Source: Isoperla grammatica
Lineage: Eukaryota > Arthropoda > Insecta > Plecoptera > Perlodidae
Assembly: GCA_945910005.1 (NCBI GenBank)
Contig: OX246744.1
Coordinates: forward strand, 44,636,965-44,700,964
DNA: 64,000 nucleotides
Reading direction: 5' to 3'
This document shows, piece after piece, positions 1 through 11,105 of the stretch (its first letter is position 1; each line of letters begins with the position of its first letter). Under the pieces are notes generated by a model. That model made no database searches and was not told the DNA's origin. It was given only the letters and a program-made list of their open reading frames with translations. Both the position numbers and the translations under genes were made by a program.

Positions 1-105
1 ACTATGTGGTTTTAGTATAAAATTGTAAATATGTGTTTGTGCCGTGCTGTGTAACTTGTGTTTTGTGTACTATAAGGAGCAGTTCAGTGTAAGAATAACG
101 ATGCG

Positions 106-495
106 ATGAGTTATCGGAGTGAAAGTGGTTGTGCGAAAAGAAAAAAGAAGTTGGAAAGAGAAAAGAAAATAAAAAAACTGCCAAAGATCAATTCCTATTT
201 TTCAACATCTTCTAACGTACAAACAAATGAAATTGACATTTCGGAAGTAAACAAAACTGTTAGTTACCCGTGTTGTTCTCACCCCATCTCAGTAAGTGAC
301 CATAATCAGACTTCTGAGCCGGTTACGCTCGATAATAAAGTTCAATATCCTACAGACAGGGCTAATTTTCCTACTAATATTCTAGACTCTAACACAAAAC
401 GTTTGATTATTAAACATGGATCTTGCAGACCCAAAAATATATCTTTTCCACGCTACAAAGATAGTGAGAGGCGATGTTTTTCAGATTACACATAG
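106..495 (+). pseudogene. N-terminal fragment of a hAT/ZMYM1-like transposase
   Basis: A 129-residue open frame begins with a strongly basic segment (residues 10-25, Lys/Arg-rich) followed by a KLPKINSYF-like stretch. It ends with a segment around residues 103-125 that has HGSC, NISFPR and RCFS. This order (basic leader, short LPK-SFF motif, then the start of a TTF-type zinc finger) is what I know from the N-terminus of ZMYM1-like hAT-derived proteins. Those are several hundred residues long, so this is a 5-prime piece only; the reading stops at 495 and nothing downstream continues it. Assignment is from family recall, not alignment. It could instead be the first exon of a spliced gene, but I see no convincing donor site. 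Confidence 0.4.
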
Positions 496-779
496 AAAAA
501 TATGTTTCCAGGATCCGGGTACCCGGGTAATATGAGAGCTGGAACCGGTTCCGAATTTTATTACCCGATGTCATCCCTAGTGGAGACGCTTGCTTAATTA
601 TAAGTGTCCTTAACACAATCAGCTTACCTGGTTCTGCTTGCGGGAGTACACTTTACGAGGTGAGGTGGAAGGCAGTAGCTCGTAGTTCTCATCTTCTCAG
701 CTAAAAGAGAAAAATACAAGAGAACTTTTTAATGTTTTTTACTTCCTTGAGCACGAAGTCAGTAGCCATAAATGCTTGC
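496..779. other. intergenic DNA with a diverged direct repeat
   Basis: No gene seen. Positions 619-646 (core CAGCTTACCTGGTTCTGC) recur in the same orientation at 4696-4723 on the other side of the Penelope-like insertion. Similar but diverged sequence follows in both places, including a TCTTCTCA core. The first 14 bases of the core also occur inside the terminal repeats of the foldback element at 6784-7101. Confidence 0.5.
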
Positions 780-791
780 GTCTACTCTATT
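780..791. repeat. target-site duplication of the Penelope-like composite (left)
   Basis: GTCTACTCTATT here is repeated exactly at 4370-4381. The two copies bracket the whole inverted Penelope-like structure and mark it as a single integration. Confidence 0.8.
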
Positions 792-944
792 ACTAAACTT
801 GGCTTTCGGGTATAGCCGCGTCGATTGTTGCTTAAAAGCTGACGTTTCGGGCAGGTTACACTACCCATCTTCAGAGCTAAGACCTGAAGAAGTCACAGAA
901 TGAAACCTACTCGGTCCAGCTTCACTCCGTGACTGCGACAAGCC

Positions 945-2906
945 CTATTGTTTCCCGCGTATCGTTCTCCTCCGTGAGCCACCCAGCGCCTGTTCTACCG
1001 GTTCAACTCCGTCGTTATCTCCTGACGTCATCTCAGATAGCGCTCGCCGTGTTTCCCGCGCGTTGTTGATGCGATGTATAGTCGGTCTCCAAATGCGGCT
1101 CAACTTCAGTCCATCGTCCCGATTGAAATTATTTGGGTGCTTTTCAATTTCAATAGCTTCCCGGACCAGACGGGACCGAAAATGCGTTGTTACAGCTAAA
1201 GCTCTTGTTTCTTCGAAATTAATGCGGTGACCTTCATTGAAGCTATGTTCTGCTATTGCCGACTTATCTATGTGGCCCAGTTTTGTGTGGCTAATGTGTT
1301 CTTTCAATCTCGTTGAAATTGAACGCCCTGTCTGGCCTATGTACACTTTATCGCACGCGCCACACGGGATCTGGTACACACCCGACGTGTTCAGAGGCGG
1401 AAGTTTATCCTTGGCTTGAATGAGCATAGTTGAAATCTTCCTGTCTGCTGAGAAAATTGTCTTAATCTGGTATTTACGTAACAACCTCCCAATACGGTCT
1501 GTTACATTTTCCACATAGGGTAAGAAGGCCTGGGCAACAGCTCCTCGTCCTTCTACCTCCGACGGTTTTGAGGTCTTTGACACATTATTCACGCGTAAAG
1601 TTTGAGCTATAGCCCTATGCGCATATCCATTTTGTAACAACGATGTTTTAATTGTTTTATGTTCTGAGCTCAGGTGTTTAGCATCCGAAATCCTATACGC
1701 CCTAGTAGCTAGCGTGTTGAGCACAGCGCGTATTTGAGCTGGATGGTGGTGTGAGTCAGCATGCAGATATCGACCTGTGTGGGTTGCTTTCCTATACACC
1801 GAGTGTCCCAACGTTCCATCTTCATATCTCGTGACCAATACATCGAGAAAGGGTAATTTACCATCGCTCTCCACCTCCATAGTGAAAGTTATACTGTCAT
1901 TTAAGCTGTTTAAGAATAACAGAAATTCATTTAGCTTTCCCATGCCATGGGGGCAAACCACGAAAGTGTCGTCCACGTACCTAAACCAATGAGTCGGTGC
2001 AAACGTTGCTTTCTTAAGAGCATTGATCTCAAAGTCTTCCATAAATATGTTTGCTATTGCTGGTGACGCTGGAGAACCCATTGGCGTTCCCTCCACTTGT
2101 TTGTAGTATTCACCGTCAAACATAAAATATGTCGACTTCAGGACCCCCTCCACCAAAGTTGCAATATGCGCAGGACATTTTTGGCGTATTACAGAGACCG
2201 CCTCAACTATAGGAATTTTTGTAAACAAAGACACCACATCAAAGCTCACAAGAATGTCATCACTTGTTAATTTCAACCCACTCAGAATGTTGACAAAATG
2301 GTATGAATCTCTTATGTAAGAAGCCGCGTCTTCTACTACGGGTTGTAATTGTCTGGCCAAATACTTTGCCAGATTGTAAGATGGAGATGCGATCGCACTT
2401 ACAATTGGTCTAAGAGGAAAGTCCTGTTTATGCACCTTAGGTAGGCCATATAATCTCGGTATTCGTGAGTTCGACGGCAACAATCTCCGTTTGACATCAC
2501 CGTCCAGGGGGGAACGTTTTATGTTATCGGCTATCTCCTTCTCTGTCCGTGCAGTCGGGTTACGTTTCAGTTTCTCATAGGCTGAATCATTTAATAAATC
2601 ATGTATCTGTTGTTTATAGGTCTCAGTTTTCACAATTACAGATGCATTGCCTTTATCAGCTGGTACCACTAAAATATCGGGTCGTTCCCTAAGGGCTTTC
2701 AGCGCTCGAAATTCAGCAGGTTTTAAATTCGGGCGTGGTGGCTTCGCTATGCGGATTATCCTCGCTGCCTCTGACCGTATCTCTTCAGCGTCATTACTGG
2801 GCAAACCCCGAATCGCTGTTTCCACCCCGCAAATGATATTCTCTACAGGAATACGTTTCGGTGCAACTGCATAATTAAAACCTTTAGTTAGTACTAGTAG
2901 TACCAA
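945..2906 (-). CDS. Penelope-like reverse transcriptase with GIY-YIG endonuclease, N-terminally truncated
   Basis: A 653-residue open frame for the polyprotein that copies element RNA at a nicked chromosomal target. Visible reverse-transcriptase motifs are VPADKGNASV (81-90), motif A SFDVVSLFT with Asp223, motif B GTPMGSPASP (273-282) and motif C YVDD (310-313). The GIY-YIG endonuclease starts at GVYQIPCGAC (509-518) and includes VYIGQTGRS (521-529), Arg533 and a C-terminal NNFNRDDG motif (592-599). C515 and C518 are the Cys pair usual in this group. The first residues come from breakpoint sequence. The true N-terminus is missing here, but a matching one lies on the opposite strand at 2932-3165, ending in the same VLTKGF. 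The catalytic motifs look intact, but the truncation makes autonomy unlikely. Confidence 0.9.
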   Translation of the reverse strand: MVLLVLTKGFNYAVAPKRIPVENIICGVETAIRGLPSNDAEEIRSEAARIIRIAKPPRPNLKPAEFRALKALRERPDILVVPADKGNASVIVKTETYKQQIHDLLNDSAYEKLKRNPTARTEKEIADNIKRSPLDGDVKRRLLPSNSRIPRLYGLPKVHKQDFPLRPIVSAIASPSYNLAKYLARQLQPVVEDAASYIRDSYHFVNILSGLKLTSDDILVSFDVVSLFTKIPIVEAVSVIRQKCPAHIATLVEGVLKSTYFMFDGEYYKQVEGTPMGSPASPAIANIFMEDFEINALKKATFAPTHWFRYVDDTFVVCPHGMGKLNEFLLFLNSLNDSITFTMEVESDGKLPFLDVLVTRYEDGTLGHSVYRKATHTGRYLHADSHHHPAQIRAVLNTLATRAYRISDAKHLSSEHKTIKTSLLQNGYAHRAIAQTLRVNNVSKTSKPSEVEGRGAVAQAFLPYVENVTDRIGRLLRKYQIKTIFSADRKISTMLIQAKDKLPPLNTSGVYQIPCGACDKVYIGQTGRSISTRLKEHISHTKLGHIDKSAIAEHSFNEGHRINFEETRALAVTTHFRSRLVREAIEIEKHPNNFNRDDGLKLSRIWRPTIHRINNARETRRALSEMTSGDNDGVEPVEQALGGSRRRTIRGKQ

Positions 2907-2931
2907 ACAATTACTGAGTATTCATTATCGA

Positions 2932-4184
2932 TTGAGTCGTGTTGTTCATCCTATATTGTTTGACAAGATTGACGTGATTACATCACAACATGCGGAAACA
3001 ACACACGGGAAAACAACGAGGCAACAAGTGGCGAAATTTGACAAGTTATCTAAGAAACAGAATATTTTGAACACGCGACATTTAGATGTGGACAAAGTGA
3101 TTTATAACCGAACTGACGAGACGTTTGACGAAGCGACGATTTCAGTACTAACTAAAGGTTTTTAACTAAAGGTTGCCCCCATGGCATGGGAAAGCTAAAT
3201 GAATTTCTGTTATTCTTAAACAGCTTAAATGACAGTATAACTTTCACTATGGAGGTGGAGAGCGATGGTAAATTACCCTTTCTCGATGTATTGGTCACGA
3301 GATATGAAGATGGAACGTTGGGACACTCGGTGTATAGGAAAGCAACCCACACAGGTCGATATCTGCATGCTGACTCACACCACCATCCAGCTCAAATACG
3401 CGCTGTGCTCAACACGCTAGCTACTAGGGCGTATAGGATTTCGGATGCTAAACACCTGAGCTCAGAACATAAAACAATTAAAACATCGTTGTTACAAAAT
3501 GGATATGCGCATAGGGCTATAGCTCAAACTTTACGCGTGAATAATGTGTCAAAGACCTCAAAACCGTCGGAGGTAGAAGGACGAGGAGCTGTTGCCCAGG
3601 CCTTCTTACCCTATGTGGAAAATGTAACAGACCGTATTGGGAGGTTGTTACGTAAATACCAGATTAAGACAATTTTCTCAGCAGACAGGAAGATTTCAAC
3701 TATGCTCATTCAAGCCAAGGATAAACTTCCGCCTCTGAACACGTCGGGTGTGTACCAGATCCCGTGTGGCGCGTGCGATAAAGTGTACATAGGCCAGACA
3801 GGGCGTTCAATTTCAACGAGATTGAAAGAACACATTAGCCACACAAAACTGGGCCACATAGATAAGTCGGCAATAGCAGAACATAGCTTCAATGAAGGTC
3901 ACCGCATTAATTTCGAAGAAACAAGAGCTTTAGCTGTAACAACGCATTTTCGGTCCCGTCTGGTCCGGGAAGCTATTGAAATTGAAAAGCACCCAAATAA
4001 TTTCAATCGGGACGATGGACTGAAGTTGAGCCGCATTTGGAGACCGACTATACATCGCATCAACAACGCGCGGGAAACACGGCGAGCGCTATCTGAGATG
4101 ACGTCAGGAGATAACGACGGAGTTGAACCGGTAGAACAGGCGCTGGGTGGCTCACGGAGGAGAACGATACGCGGGAAACAATAG
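2932..4184 (+). pseudogene. Penelope-like ORF, internally deleted copy
   Basis: Positions 2932-3165 encode 77 residues of the N-terminus, ending ISVLTKGF and then a stop. Positions 3186-4184 encode 332 residues equal to residues 322-653 of the minus-strand copy, with the complete GIY-YIG region. The segment between (residues about 10-318, all reverse-transcriptase catalytic motifs) is absent. The join at 3150-3180 repeats the bases AACTAAAGG on both sides of TTTT, which looks like microhomology or slippage during template switching. It encodes no working reverse transcriptase. Confidence 0.85.
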
Positions 4185-4369
4185 GGCTTGTCGCAGTCAC
4201 GGAGTGAAGCTGGACCGAGTAGGTTTCATTCTGTGACTTCTTCAGGTCTTAGCTCTGAAGATGGGTAGTGTAACCTGCCCGAAACGTCAGCTTTTAAGCA
4301 ACAATCGACGCGGCTATACCCGAAAGCCAAGTTTAGTGATTGACTCGGGCCGCGAAAGCCTACGTGAGT

Positions 4370-4381
4370 GTCTACTCTATT
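4370..4381. repeat. target-site duplication of the Penelope-like composite (right)
   Basis: Second copy of GTCTACTCTATT, identical to 780-791. Confidence 0.8.
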
Positions 4382-5010
4382 GTTATAAGCTAGATACATT
4401 TTATGTTCCTTTACCTACACCTAGATACATATAAATGATTATAACTGCACCAAGATAATTTTTTGGTACTTTTTATGAAAACGGTTACATTTCTACCATT
4501 CATATTGTTAAATACGAAACTGCCGACTGACGATTTGAACAAAAATGAGTCATCTGCTTATGATAACGCTATAAATGCAATGAATCTCTGGTAATCTCGA
4601 TCAACACCTTTATGTATTTTCGTTTTGAAAAGTAGGTATATTTTATTTTCCTTTTTGTGTTTATGCACATTATAAGAGTGTCTCACACGACACCATCAGC
4701 TTACCTGGTTCTGCTTGCGGGAGCACCACTCGCTGGTAGGTCTAATCACAACTTATCTTCTCATTCAGTCAGCTGTTGTTCTTCTGTCATTACATTCACT
4801 CCCAATGGATCAGGTTTATTAGGACCGTGTTCCTACTTTCTAGTTCCAAATAGTAAATTAATACAATACTGTCATATTAAATTATCGGGCAGGTGCCTTC
4901 CCACCAGTAGGCCTACCCAGTACCAACACTTTCTTGGACTAAAACAGAAAATGTGCCTATTGATTTTATTATTTTTAACTCCAATTTGTAATTTGTTTTT
5001 GTATTTTTGT
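4382..5010. other. AT-rich intergenic DNA
   Basis: No gene supported. An open frame of 118 codons at 4657-5013 has no recognisable domain and ends exactly at the boundary of a transposon, so I do not call it. The direct repeat noted at 619-646 recurs at 4696-4723. ATTTTTGT at 5003-5010 is the left target duplication of the next element. Confidence 0.5.
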
Positions 5011-5964
5011 TAGGGTTGCCGTTTGATAATCGATATATCGATCGATACGATTAATCGCCGAAACGATCGATAATCAATTCGGTCTTCCCGAATCGATAAT
5101 CACTATAACAATAATCGATCGATAATCGAATGGCTCGCCCGGCCGAGACTTTGAATTTACCGCTCATTACGCTTCTTACGTGCATGGCGCCTGGCAGGTA
5201 GCTTCAACCCCCACCCCTCAACCCCCCCTCTCTTCCCAGGCCTGCCCCCCCCCCGTCGAGCAGTAGAAGGGGTCCCCGGCCTAGTCGCGAGCGGTAACTT
5301 GTTGCCTGCAGTGAGCTCGTGATTCTTGATACGTTTTTTCTCATGTTCGCGCGATGTTTTTGACCACGGCTAAAACAGATTTGTTTACTTCGCCGCAACT
5401 AAGAAGTGAGGTGTGGAAAAACTTCGGTTTTCATGTCAATGTTGGCGTCGATGAAAATTTATCAGGAAATCAAAAAATTGCTATCAAATATTTATTTTAA
5501 AGTAATCCCATTTCAGACTTTTGTCTTTTTCCGGTCCATTATTTATTTGCTCGCGGGTATATTGTACGCCGCTGCTAAATTGTTATCTTGCGTATCCCGT
5601 TAGCCGCCTGTCATGAATCCTGAATTCCTGAATGACAACTGAGCATAACCCAGCGCAAGTCGACCCCCCTTCCTGCATTCCAACCTCCTTAGCCCCTCCT
5701 ACCGGCTCAAGGTCAAGCCAATGATAGGCGCAATTTCCACGGTCCACCCCACTACTACAGCCAGCAGTCTCCAGTGATCTCGGCAGAGTAGCATCTCGTG
5801 GCATACAGCACAATATGAATATTATAGAACATGTGCGTATGTGTCCGCCTCTTATACGAGAAATAACGTAATTTTAATTCGATCGATCGATATTTTTTTA
5901 GGTCGATTATCGACTTGACTGGTCCGATTATCGATGATGAAATTCATATCGAACGGCAACCCTA
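5011..5964. mobile_element. non-autonomous hAT transposon
   Basis: The 954-bp element begins TAGGGTTGCCGTT and ends AACGGCAACCCTA. It is flanked by the 8-bp direct repeat ATTTTTGT (5003-5010 and 5965-5972). An 8-bp duplication with TAGGG ends is diagnostic of hAT. Both subterminal regions carry clustered ATCGAT/CGATAAT palindromes, probably transposase-binding repeats. No transposase frame is visible. Confidence 0.85.
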
Positions 5965-6783
5965 ATTTTTGTACTTGACACAAGATAAATCTAGTCCAAA
6001 GTGCCTTAAATTGGTTCTGGGTTGTGCCCTACAGACAGAGCTTAATTAATTGAATTGATGTTAATTCATGAAAACCACCTTACCCGTCGTTTCCGTGGGA
6101 AGAAACCGACCAATCCCGTGCCAGCCATGCGTTGCAGGCCAACCAACCTAGGCTGTGAGGAAGAAATACATTACACACATGCACAGAACACATGTGTGGA
6201 CACAAAGAGCAACAACAACTTCATGGAAGTGTGCACTTCTGTTTCGGGTGGATCAGAAGGTAATTATCATTTGATCAGTCCTTTTCTGCCACAATTCTTG
6301 AGGTTAACGTACTTTTCGATACTTTACGGGGTCGTAGTAAATCACATTATACTTAAACTCAAAAAAAGAACATGAACTTTAGAAACTCAGAAGTATCTGT
6401 CAATATTTTGGTGAATCAGAAGGTAATTTTCAGTCCTTTTCTGACACAATTCTTGAGGTTTTAAAATAATCAGTACTTTTTGATACCATATGTTCAAATT
6501 AAAACAAAAAATAGGCCTCCTTTAAAACTTGGTAAGTTTACTAAATCCCTAAATGAGGACCCAAATAAAAATGTTCTTTTTCAAAATTTTCTTGATGCAA
6601 AACTTGATCTGTTGTTTAAAATGGAAATGCTGAAGTAGATTTTCTTGTTGCTTCTGAAACAAAAAGAGAAATACACTCACATAAGATAAGCCTAAACAAA
6701 TAAAGAAGCACAGTAGGCCTTATTATTACGTAGTATTATTATTGTGCGGTAGGAGGGGCCAAACGGCTATTGCTATGTGCAAG
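5965..6783. other. intergenic DNA with a diverged tandem duplication and an unassigned ORF
   Basis: A 106-codon frame at 6055-6375 has a Cys-rich middle that faintly resembles the Cys-rich tail of piggyBac transposases; I would not name it on that basis. Positions 6247-6370 and 6411-6510 are a diverged tandem pair: both start GATCAGAAGG or GAATCAGAAGG, then TCAGTCCTTTTCTG and ACAATTCTTGAGG. Nothing else is recognised. Confidence 0.35.
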
Positions 6784-7101
6784 TAGGGTAAGAATATAGG
6801 GAACCCAGCAGCTTACCTGGTTGGTGACTGCAGGGGTCTCGTAGATAAAATTAGGGTGTACACATAAACGATAAAACGTCGAAACTGTTTCGACGTTTTA
6901 TGTCTACATTCTTTTATATTTACACCCTAATTTTATCTACAAGACCCCTGCAGTGCAGGGTGTACACATAAAAGATAAAACGTCGAAACTGTTTCGACGT
7001 TTTATGTCTACATTCTTTTATATTTACACCCTAATTTTATCTACAAGACCCCTGCAGTCACCAACCAGGTAAGCTGTTGGGTTCCCTATATTCTTACCCT
7101 A
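6784..7101. mobile_element. foldback element with duplicated internal hairpin
   Basis: A 318-bp nearly perfect inverted repeat. The ends read TAGGGTAAGAATATAGGG and its reverse complement. Inside, a block containing the palindrome CGTCGAAACTGTTTCGACG occurs twice in tandem (about 6877-6901 and 6979-7003). Each copy is flanked by the same ACACCCTAATTTTATC and CCCCTGCAG bases, giving nested hairpins. No coding capacity and no clear target duplication (flanks GCAAG and TAATT). Confidence 0.7.
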
Positions 7102-7668
7102 TAATTCGTCTCATCGTAGGATGAGACTAGTCAAACCGGTTTTTCCGCTCTCCAGATTTTGCGCAACCCTAATTGTAGCTCGGCGCTCACAGCCCAACAG
7201 ATGAATTGAATGACAGCTTCCCTAATTGATTCACATGATCGCGGTCAGATACCGGAAATAACTACCAGTGCAATATATGCAATATGCAATAGGCAACTTA
7301 ATTAGCACTACTACAACACATAAGATAACAGAAGGTAGGTTTTTATTTTCTGTCTTTCATGAATGTGAAATTTTAAATGGAAGCTCTACTTCGAAAACTG
7401 GGCAAGTTGTCGAGTTTTTAGTATTGTTTTAAATTTTACGGCCATTGGAACAGGTGTTAATTCTAAGAAAATGTTCAATCATCATACTGTATTAGGATTT
7501 TCGGTCATGCACGATAAGCCGATAATTGCTCGTCAAGAATGTCGAGTGGACGAAGCGCGCAGGTGTTCACAATGAAGGAATCTCAGGGGTCGGTAAAACC
7601 CTACTCTTGCAGTAACATTTTCCATTTCTCGCGGTCTCATCCTGCAGTGAGACAAAGTTTACTTGCAC

Positions 7669-7718
<50 letters not shown>

Positions 7719-8904
7719 GTTGTATATTTTTTAATTAGGTACCATAATACTTAGATTAAAACACTTTCAGCTGACAGTCTGACTGACAAACACAATATAT
7801 TTATTTATCAAGTAAGACTTATAGAAGTAGAAGTATAGAAGTCCTTCGGTCGACCGTACTGCATTGGAACACGCCAAAGACCGATGCTTAGAACTCTGCT
7901 TGGCGACTGGAAATGATGAAGATTTTAGGATGAAGTCCACAGCACTAACATGAAATAATTGAGATTGTTAGAATCGTTACCGGTAGTTATTTTGGACATG
8001 TAGGCCTACCGGGCTAGCCAGGTCGGTCGTTTCGTTGTTGTTTTCATTGTCAGTTTATGCGCCAGGTTGACCGGTCGCACTTTAAGGTGGGTTGAAGGAG
8101 GTGAGGCCTACTTCAGTTTTGGCAGTTGGTAGTCGGTTTCGATATGCCTGTTTTGTTGGTAAATTTTAATTTTAATTATATTTTAGGTTTAAGTCATGAC
8201 AAATCCTATACTTTGTACTTATGTCAAGTCAAGTCCTTGGATGCTTATAAAATGAATGAATGAATAATAATTATATAACTTCTGTATCCATATTCCATCG
8301 TTTTCGTAGGCTATACCGGTACTGATGTAAGCCTGTTAAATCTGAAGTCGGCAAGAGATGGTCAATATCCATTCCTTACCTGACTTGGTAAGAATTCTAG
8401 CCAATTATAATTCGAGAAGCCAATGACGACTGTTTTCATGTGAGGCGCATGTTTATTATTTGATAATTTTAGGTGAGAGTAAAGTGAAAATAACCCAAAC
8501 CCATTGTCTCTCCAGTATAGGCCTAGTAGAGGTCTGCACGGGTACGGGCCTTGATTTGTTTATTAAGACGGGCCCGGGCCTACATATCATTGAACGAGGA
8601 GGGATTTTTCGGATTTTTTTTTTTAATTGCAATGAAAGAAAAGTAATGTTAAAGTAATTTTACCAACATTTCCGAAACTTAAAACTAGGATACATAGGCC
8701 TAGGCCTTCACATAGATTCAAGCATTTTAAGGCAAACTGACACAAACACAATACATTTAAATCAAGTAAAACTTACAGAACTCCTTAGATCGAGCACTCT
8801 GCTGATCAGGATGGACCTAGACCCTACGAATGTCAAGCACGCCCTCTGCACAGCGACTGGAAACGATGAAGATTGTACCAAGAACACTAAAATAAAAACA
8901 ATGA
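7102..8904. other. non-coding DNA with simple repeats and a diverged duplicated segment
   Basis: No gene supported. About 7780-7975 and 8740-8905 are diverged copies of one sequence; shared landmarks are TTTATCAAGTAAGACTTA against TTAAATCAAGTAAAACTTA and GCGACTGGAAATGATGAAGA against GCGACTGGAAACGATGAAGA. At 8527-8545 a GAGGTCTGCACGGG end resembles a hAT terminus, but no partner end is visible. Confidence 0.4.
7671..7718. repeat. (ATT)n microsatellite
   Basis: About 16 uninterrupted trinucleotide copies. Confidence 0.95.
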
Positions 8905-10120
8905 CTGATTAGTATCGGACCGGAGATACAAGCCAGAGAATGAGCCCGGCTACAAACCTATCAACAAGAATAACCCCCGAGAACATACTAATGGGATTGT
9001 TTGAGGTACAGGTGGAACCAAGAAGAATACAACTATGTCATTTGTATTACGAGTATGCTTTACTTCGTCCAGAACTATTTTAAAGTTACATATTTTAAGA
9101 TTACTAAATGAATAATTAAATATAGAAAAATCAGCATAGCACAAACAAATATCAATCATGTAAATTAAAATGTACGTACTAAATACAAATGCATTAAGAC
9201 GAATGAAACACTAACATAGTACAATAAATGCATGCTTTATCAATAATGTATCAAATTACACTGAATCTAGTTGAATGATAAAAATGAACAGTGATAAATA
9301 AGATTGCTGACACTTGCTATTGCAAAACTGAAGAAATTACCATTGTTAGGCCTAACTAAAGCCAAATCTACATACATATTAAGAATAATGCAATTATACA
9401 ATACAGCCTCAGGTTTACATTGAAGCCAGCAGAATGATTATACAGGTACATGAACAAGGTTATTGTAAAGATAAAAAAATGACAATAAAGTACACTTATT
9501 CCAAACTTTGTCAATTCAGTCTCAAGTTTATATTAAATCTAGCAGAATGATTATATGCATATATAAATAAAACAAGTATGTGTATGCACATGGTAACAAT
9601 GAAGAAAGTATCATTGTACTAAATAATTGGTACTACATTGGTGCAGTAGGCCTACTTGGAACATGAAACAGTACATAGAACAATGCAAACAGTCTTGCTC
9701 AGTATAAAGTCAAGAGCACATTTTATTTTACCAGAGATGAATGGCTACTTACAACGTAATGAAGATTGTAGACGTTCCCTGAGCAATGAACAGGCCAGTT
9801 TACAATACACTAACCAATACACTATCTACCAAAGCAATACAGAGATGAGTGTATCAAAGTACTTTAGAAGAAACCGCACAGTACATAGTAAAACGATGAC
9901 ATTAGGTGGACAGCTCGTCAGCGTTGTCTGCCGAGCAAGTATAGTTTGAGACTTATTGAGAGAAGCCGGTAACAAGAGATTGATGCCGCCAAACAAAACA
10001 ATAGCACGTGAATGAAGCCGCCAAGATCCAATACAAAAGTTTACACAAGGTTGACCCTGTAAAAAAGGTGACACAAGTCCTCTGTAGGTCAAAAATTTTA
10101 CAAGAACGATTGATAATAAG

Positions 10121-10905
10121 TAGGGATGTCAACGATTACGATTAAATCAATTCGATTAATCGATTATCAATCGAAAACGATTAATCGATTATTTAAAAAA
10201 AAAATCGATTTTAAATTTTCGCGCTTTTTTAAATTTAGTTCTCAAGATCTGCCGCCTATTCGAGCGCGAGCGCTAGCGCTAGCATCGCTATTGCTCAGTT
10301 TCATTTACAGTAGGCATAGGCCTAGGCCTAAGAACAGCAACAGCATAACTTTGCGTCATAATTTGAGCTAAATTTCCAGTCATATTTTGAATAGCTGTGT
10401 CTAGTCGCCTACCCTAGACCCAGCATTCGACGCCTACGATCTATAAAAATACGAGTTGTTATGTTTGTTCACAAATAACAAGAGAAGTAAGGTTAGAAAA
10501 GTCGCTACGATCACGTACGATCACACATCACGTAAATTTTAATTACGCTGCACATGAAAATAATAATATTACGACGCATATTCAACATACTTAAAAAAAA
10601 AACGGGAAGTGAATAACTATAGCCCTTCAGGCCTAACTAGGACAGAAATTATCGTCGAAATCTTGGACAGAACATAACAAAAATACTCCGTGACGTAAAA
10701 TATATCGATAGTCGAAAAGAGGTCGAATTGCGAACTCGTGGCTTGCGCGGGCAATTCAAACTAACCGAAACCAGACCGAAGTTTGGAAGAAACTTGCTAC
10801 TATACCGACATTTAACAAAACGATTAAAATCGATTAATAATCGATTATGGAGGTGAAAGTGAATTCGATTATCGATTATAATAATTTAATCGTTTGACAT
10901 CCCTA
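10121..10905. mobile_element. non-autonomous hAT transposon (ATCGATTA family), copy 1
   Basis: 785 bp, ends TAGGGATGTCAACGATTA and TTTGACATCCCTA, target duplication ATAATAAG at 10113-10120 and 10906-10913. Near-identical to the element at 29303-30096. Subterminal arrays of CGATTAATCGATTA lie at both ends; the middle has no transposase. Confidence 0.9.
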
Positions 10906-11105
10906 ATAATAAGTGACACTAATAACTAAAACAGTACTTTTTGAACATGTGTCAATTAGAGTTATTATATCTATTAGTAGGCCTATCTGATTCATTTGTT
11001 GATTTTAAGAATGTATGTATCAGTTGTGACACGGTACACAAGTAGGTCACACAGAAGGAGACAGCGTTGAGCCGGGTTGTTAACTTAGTTATTATTGACA
11101 TTTAA

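Larger units (their letters stand above)
792..4369. mobile_element. Penelope-like retroelement, inverted composite
   Basis: Two copies of one Penelope-like element lie head to head with their 3-prime ends pointing outward. The minus-strand arm runs from about 2897 to 792, the plus-strand arm from about 2907 to 4342. From the codons after YVDD to the 3-prime tail (1958-792 against 3171-4340) the arms appear identical in the stretches I compared. The minus arm lacks the protein N-terminus. The plus arm has the N-terminus but lacks about 0.92 kb encoding the reverse-transcriptase core. The right end carries about 28 extra bases (4342-4369) absent from the left end. A perfect 12-bp direct repeat brackets the unit, so the rearrangement happened before or during integration. 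Confidence 0.85.

Noticed and set aside
2647..2874. Small plus-strand frames inside the Penelope-like ORF
   Set aside because: Antisense shadows of a conserved reverse-transcriptase frame.
4657..5013. 118-codon frame
   Set aside because: No domain, low-complexity hydrophobic end, runs to a transposon boundary.
8527..8545. Solo hAT end (GAGGTCTGCACGGG)
   Set aside because: No matching opposite terminus or 8-bp duplication found within several kilobases.
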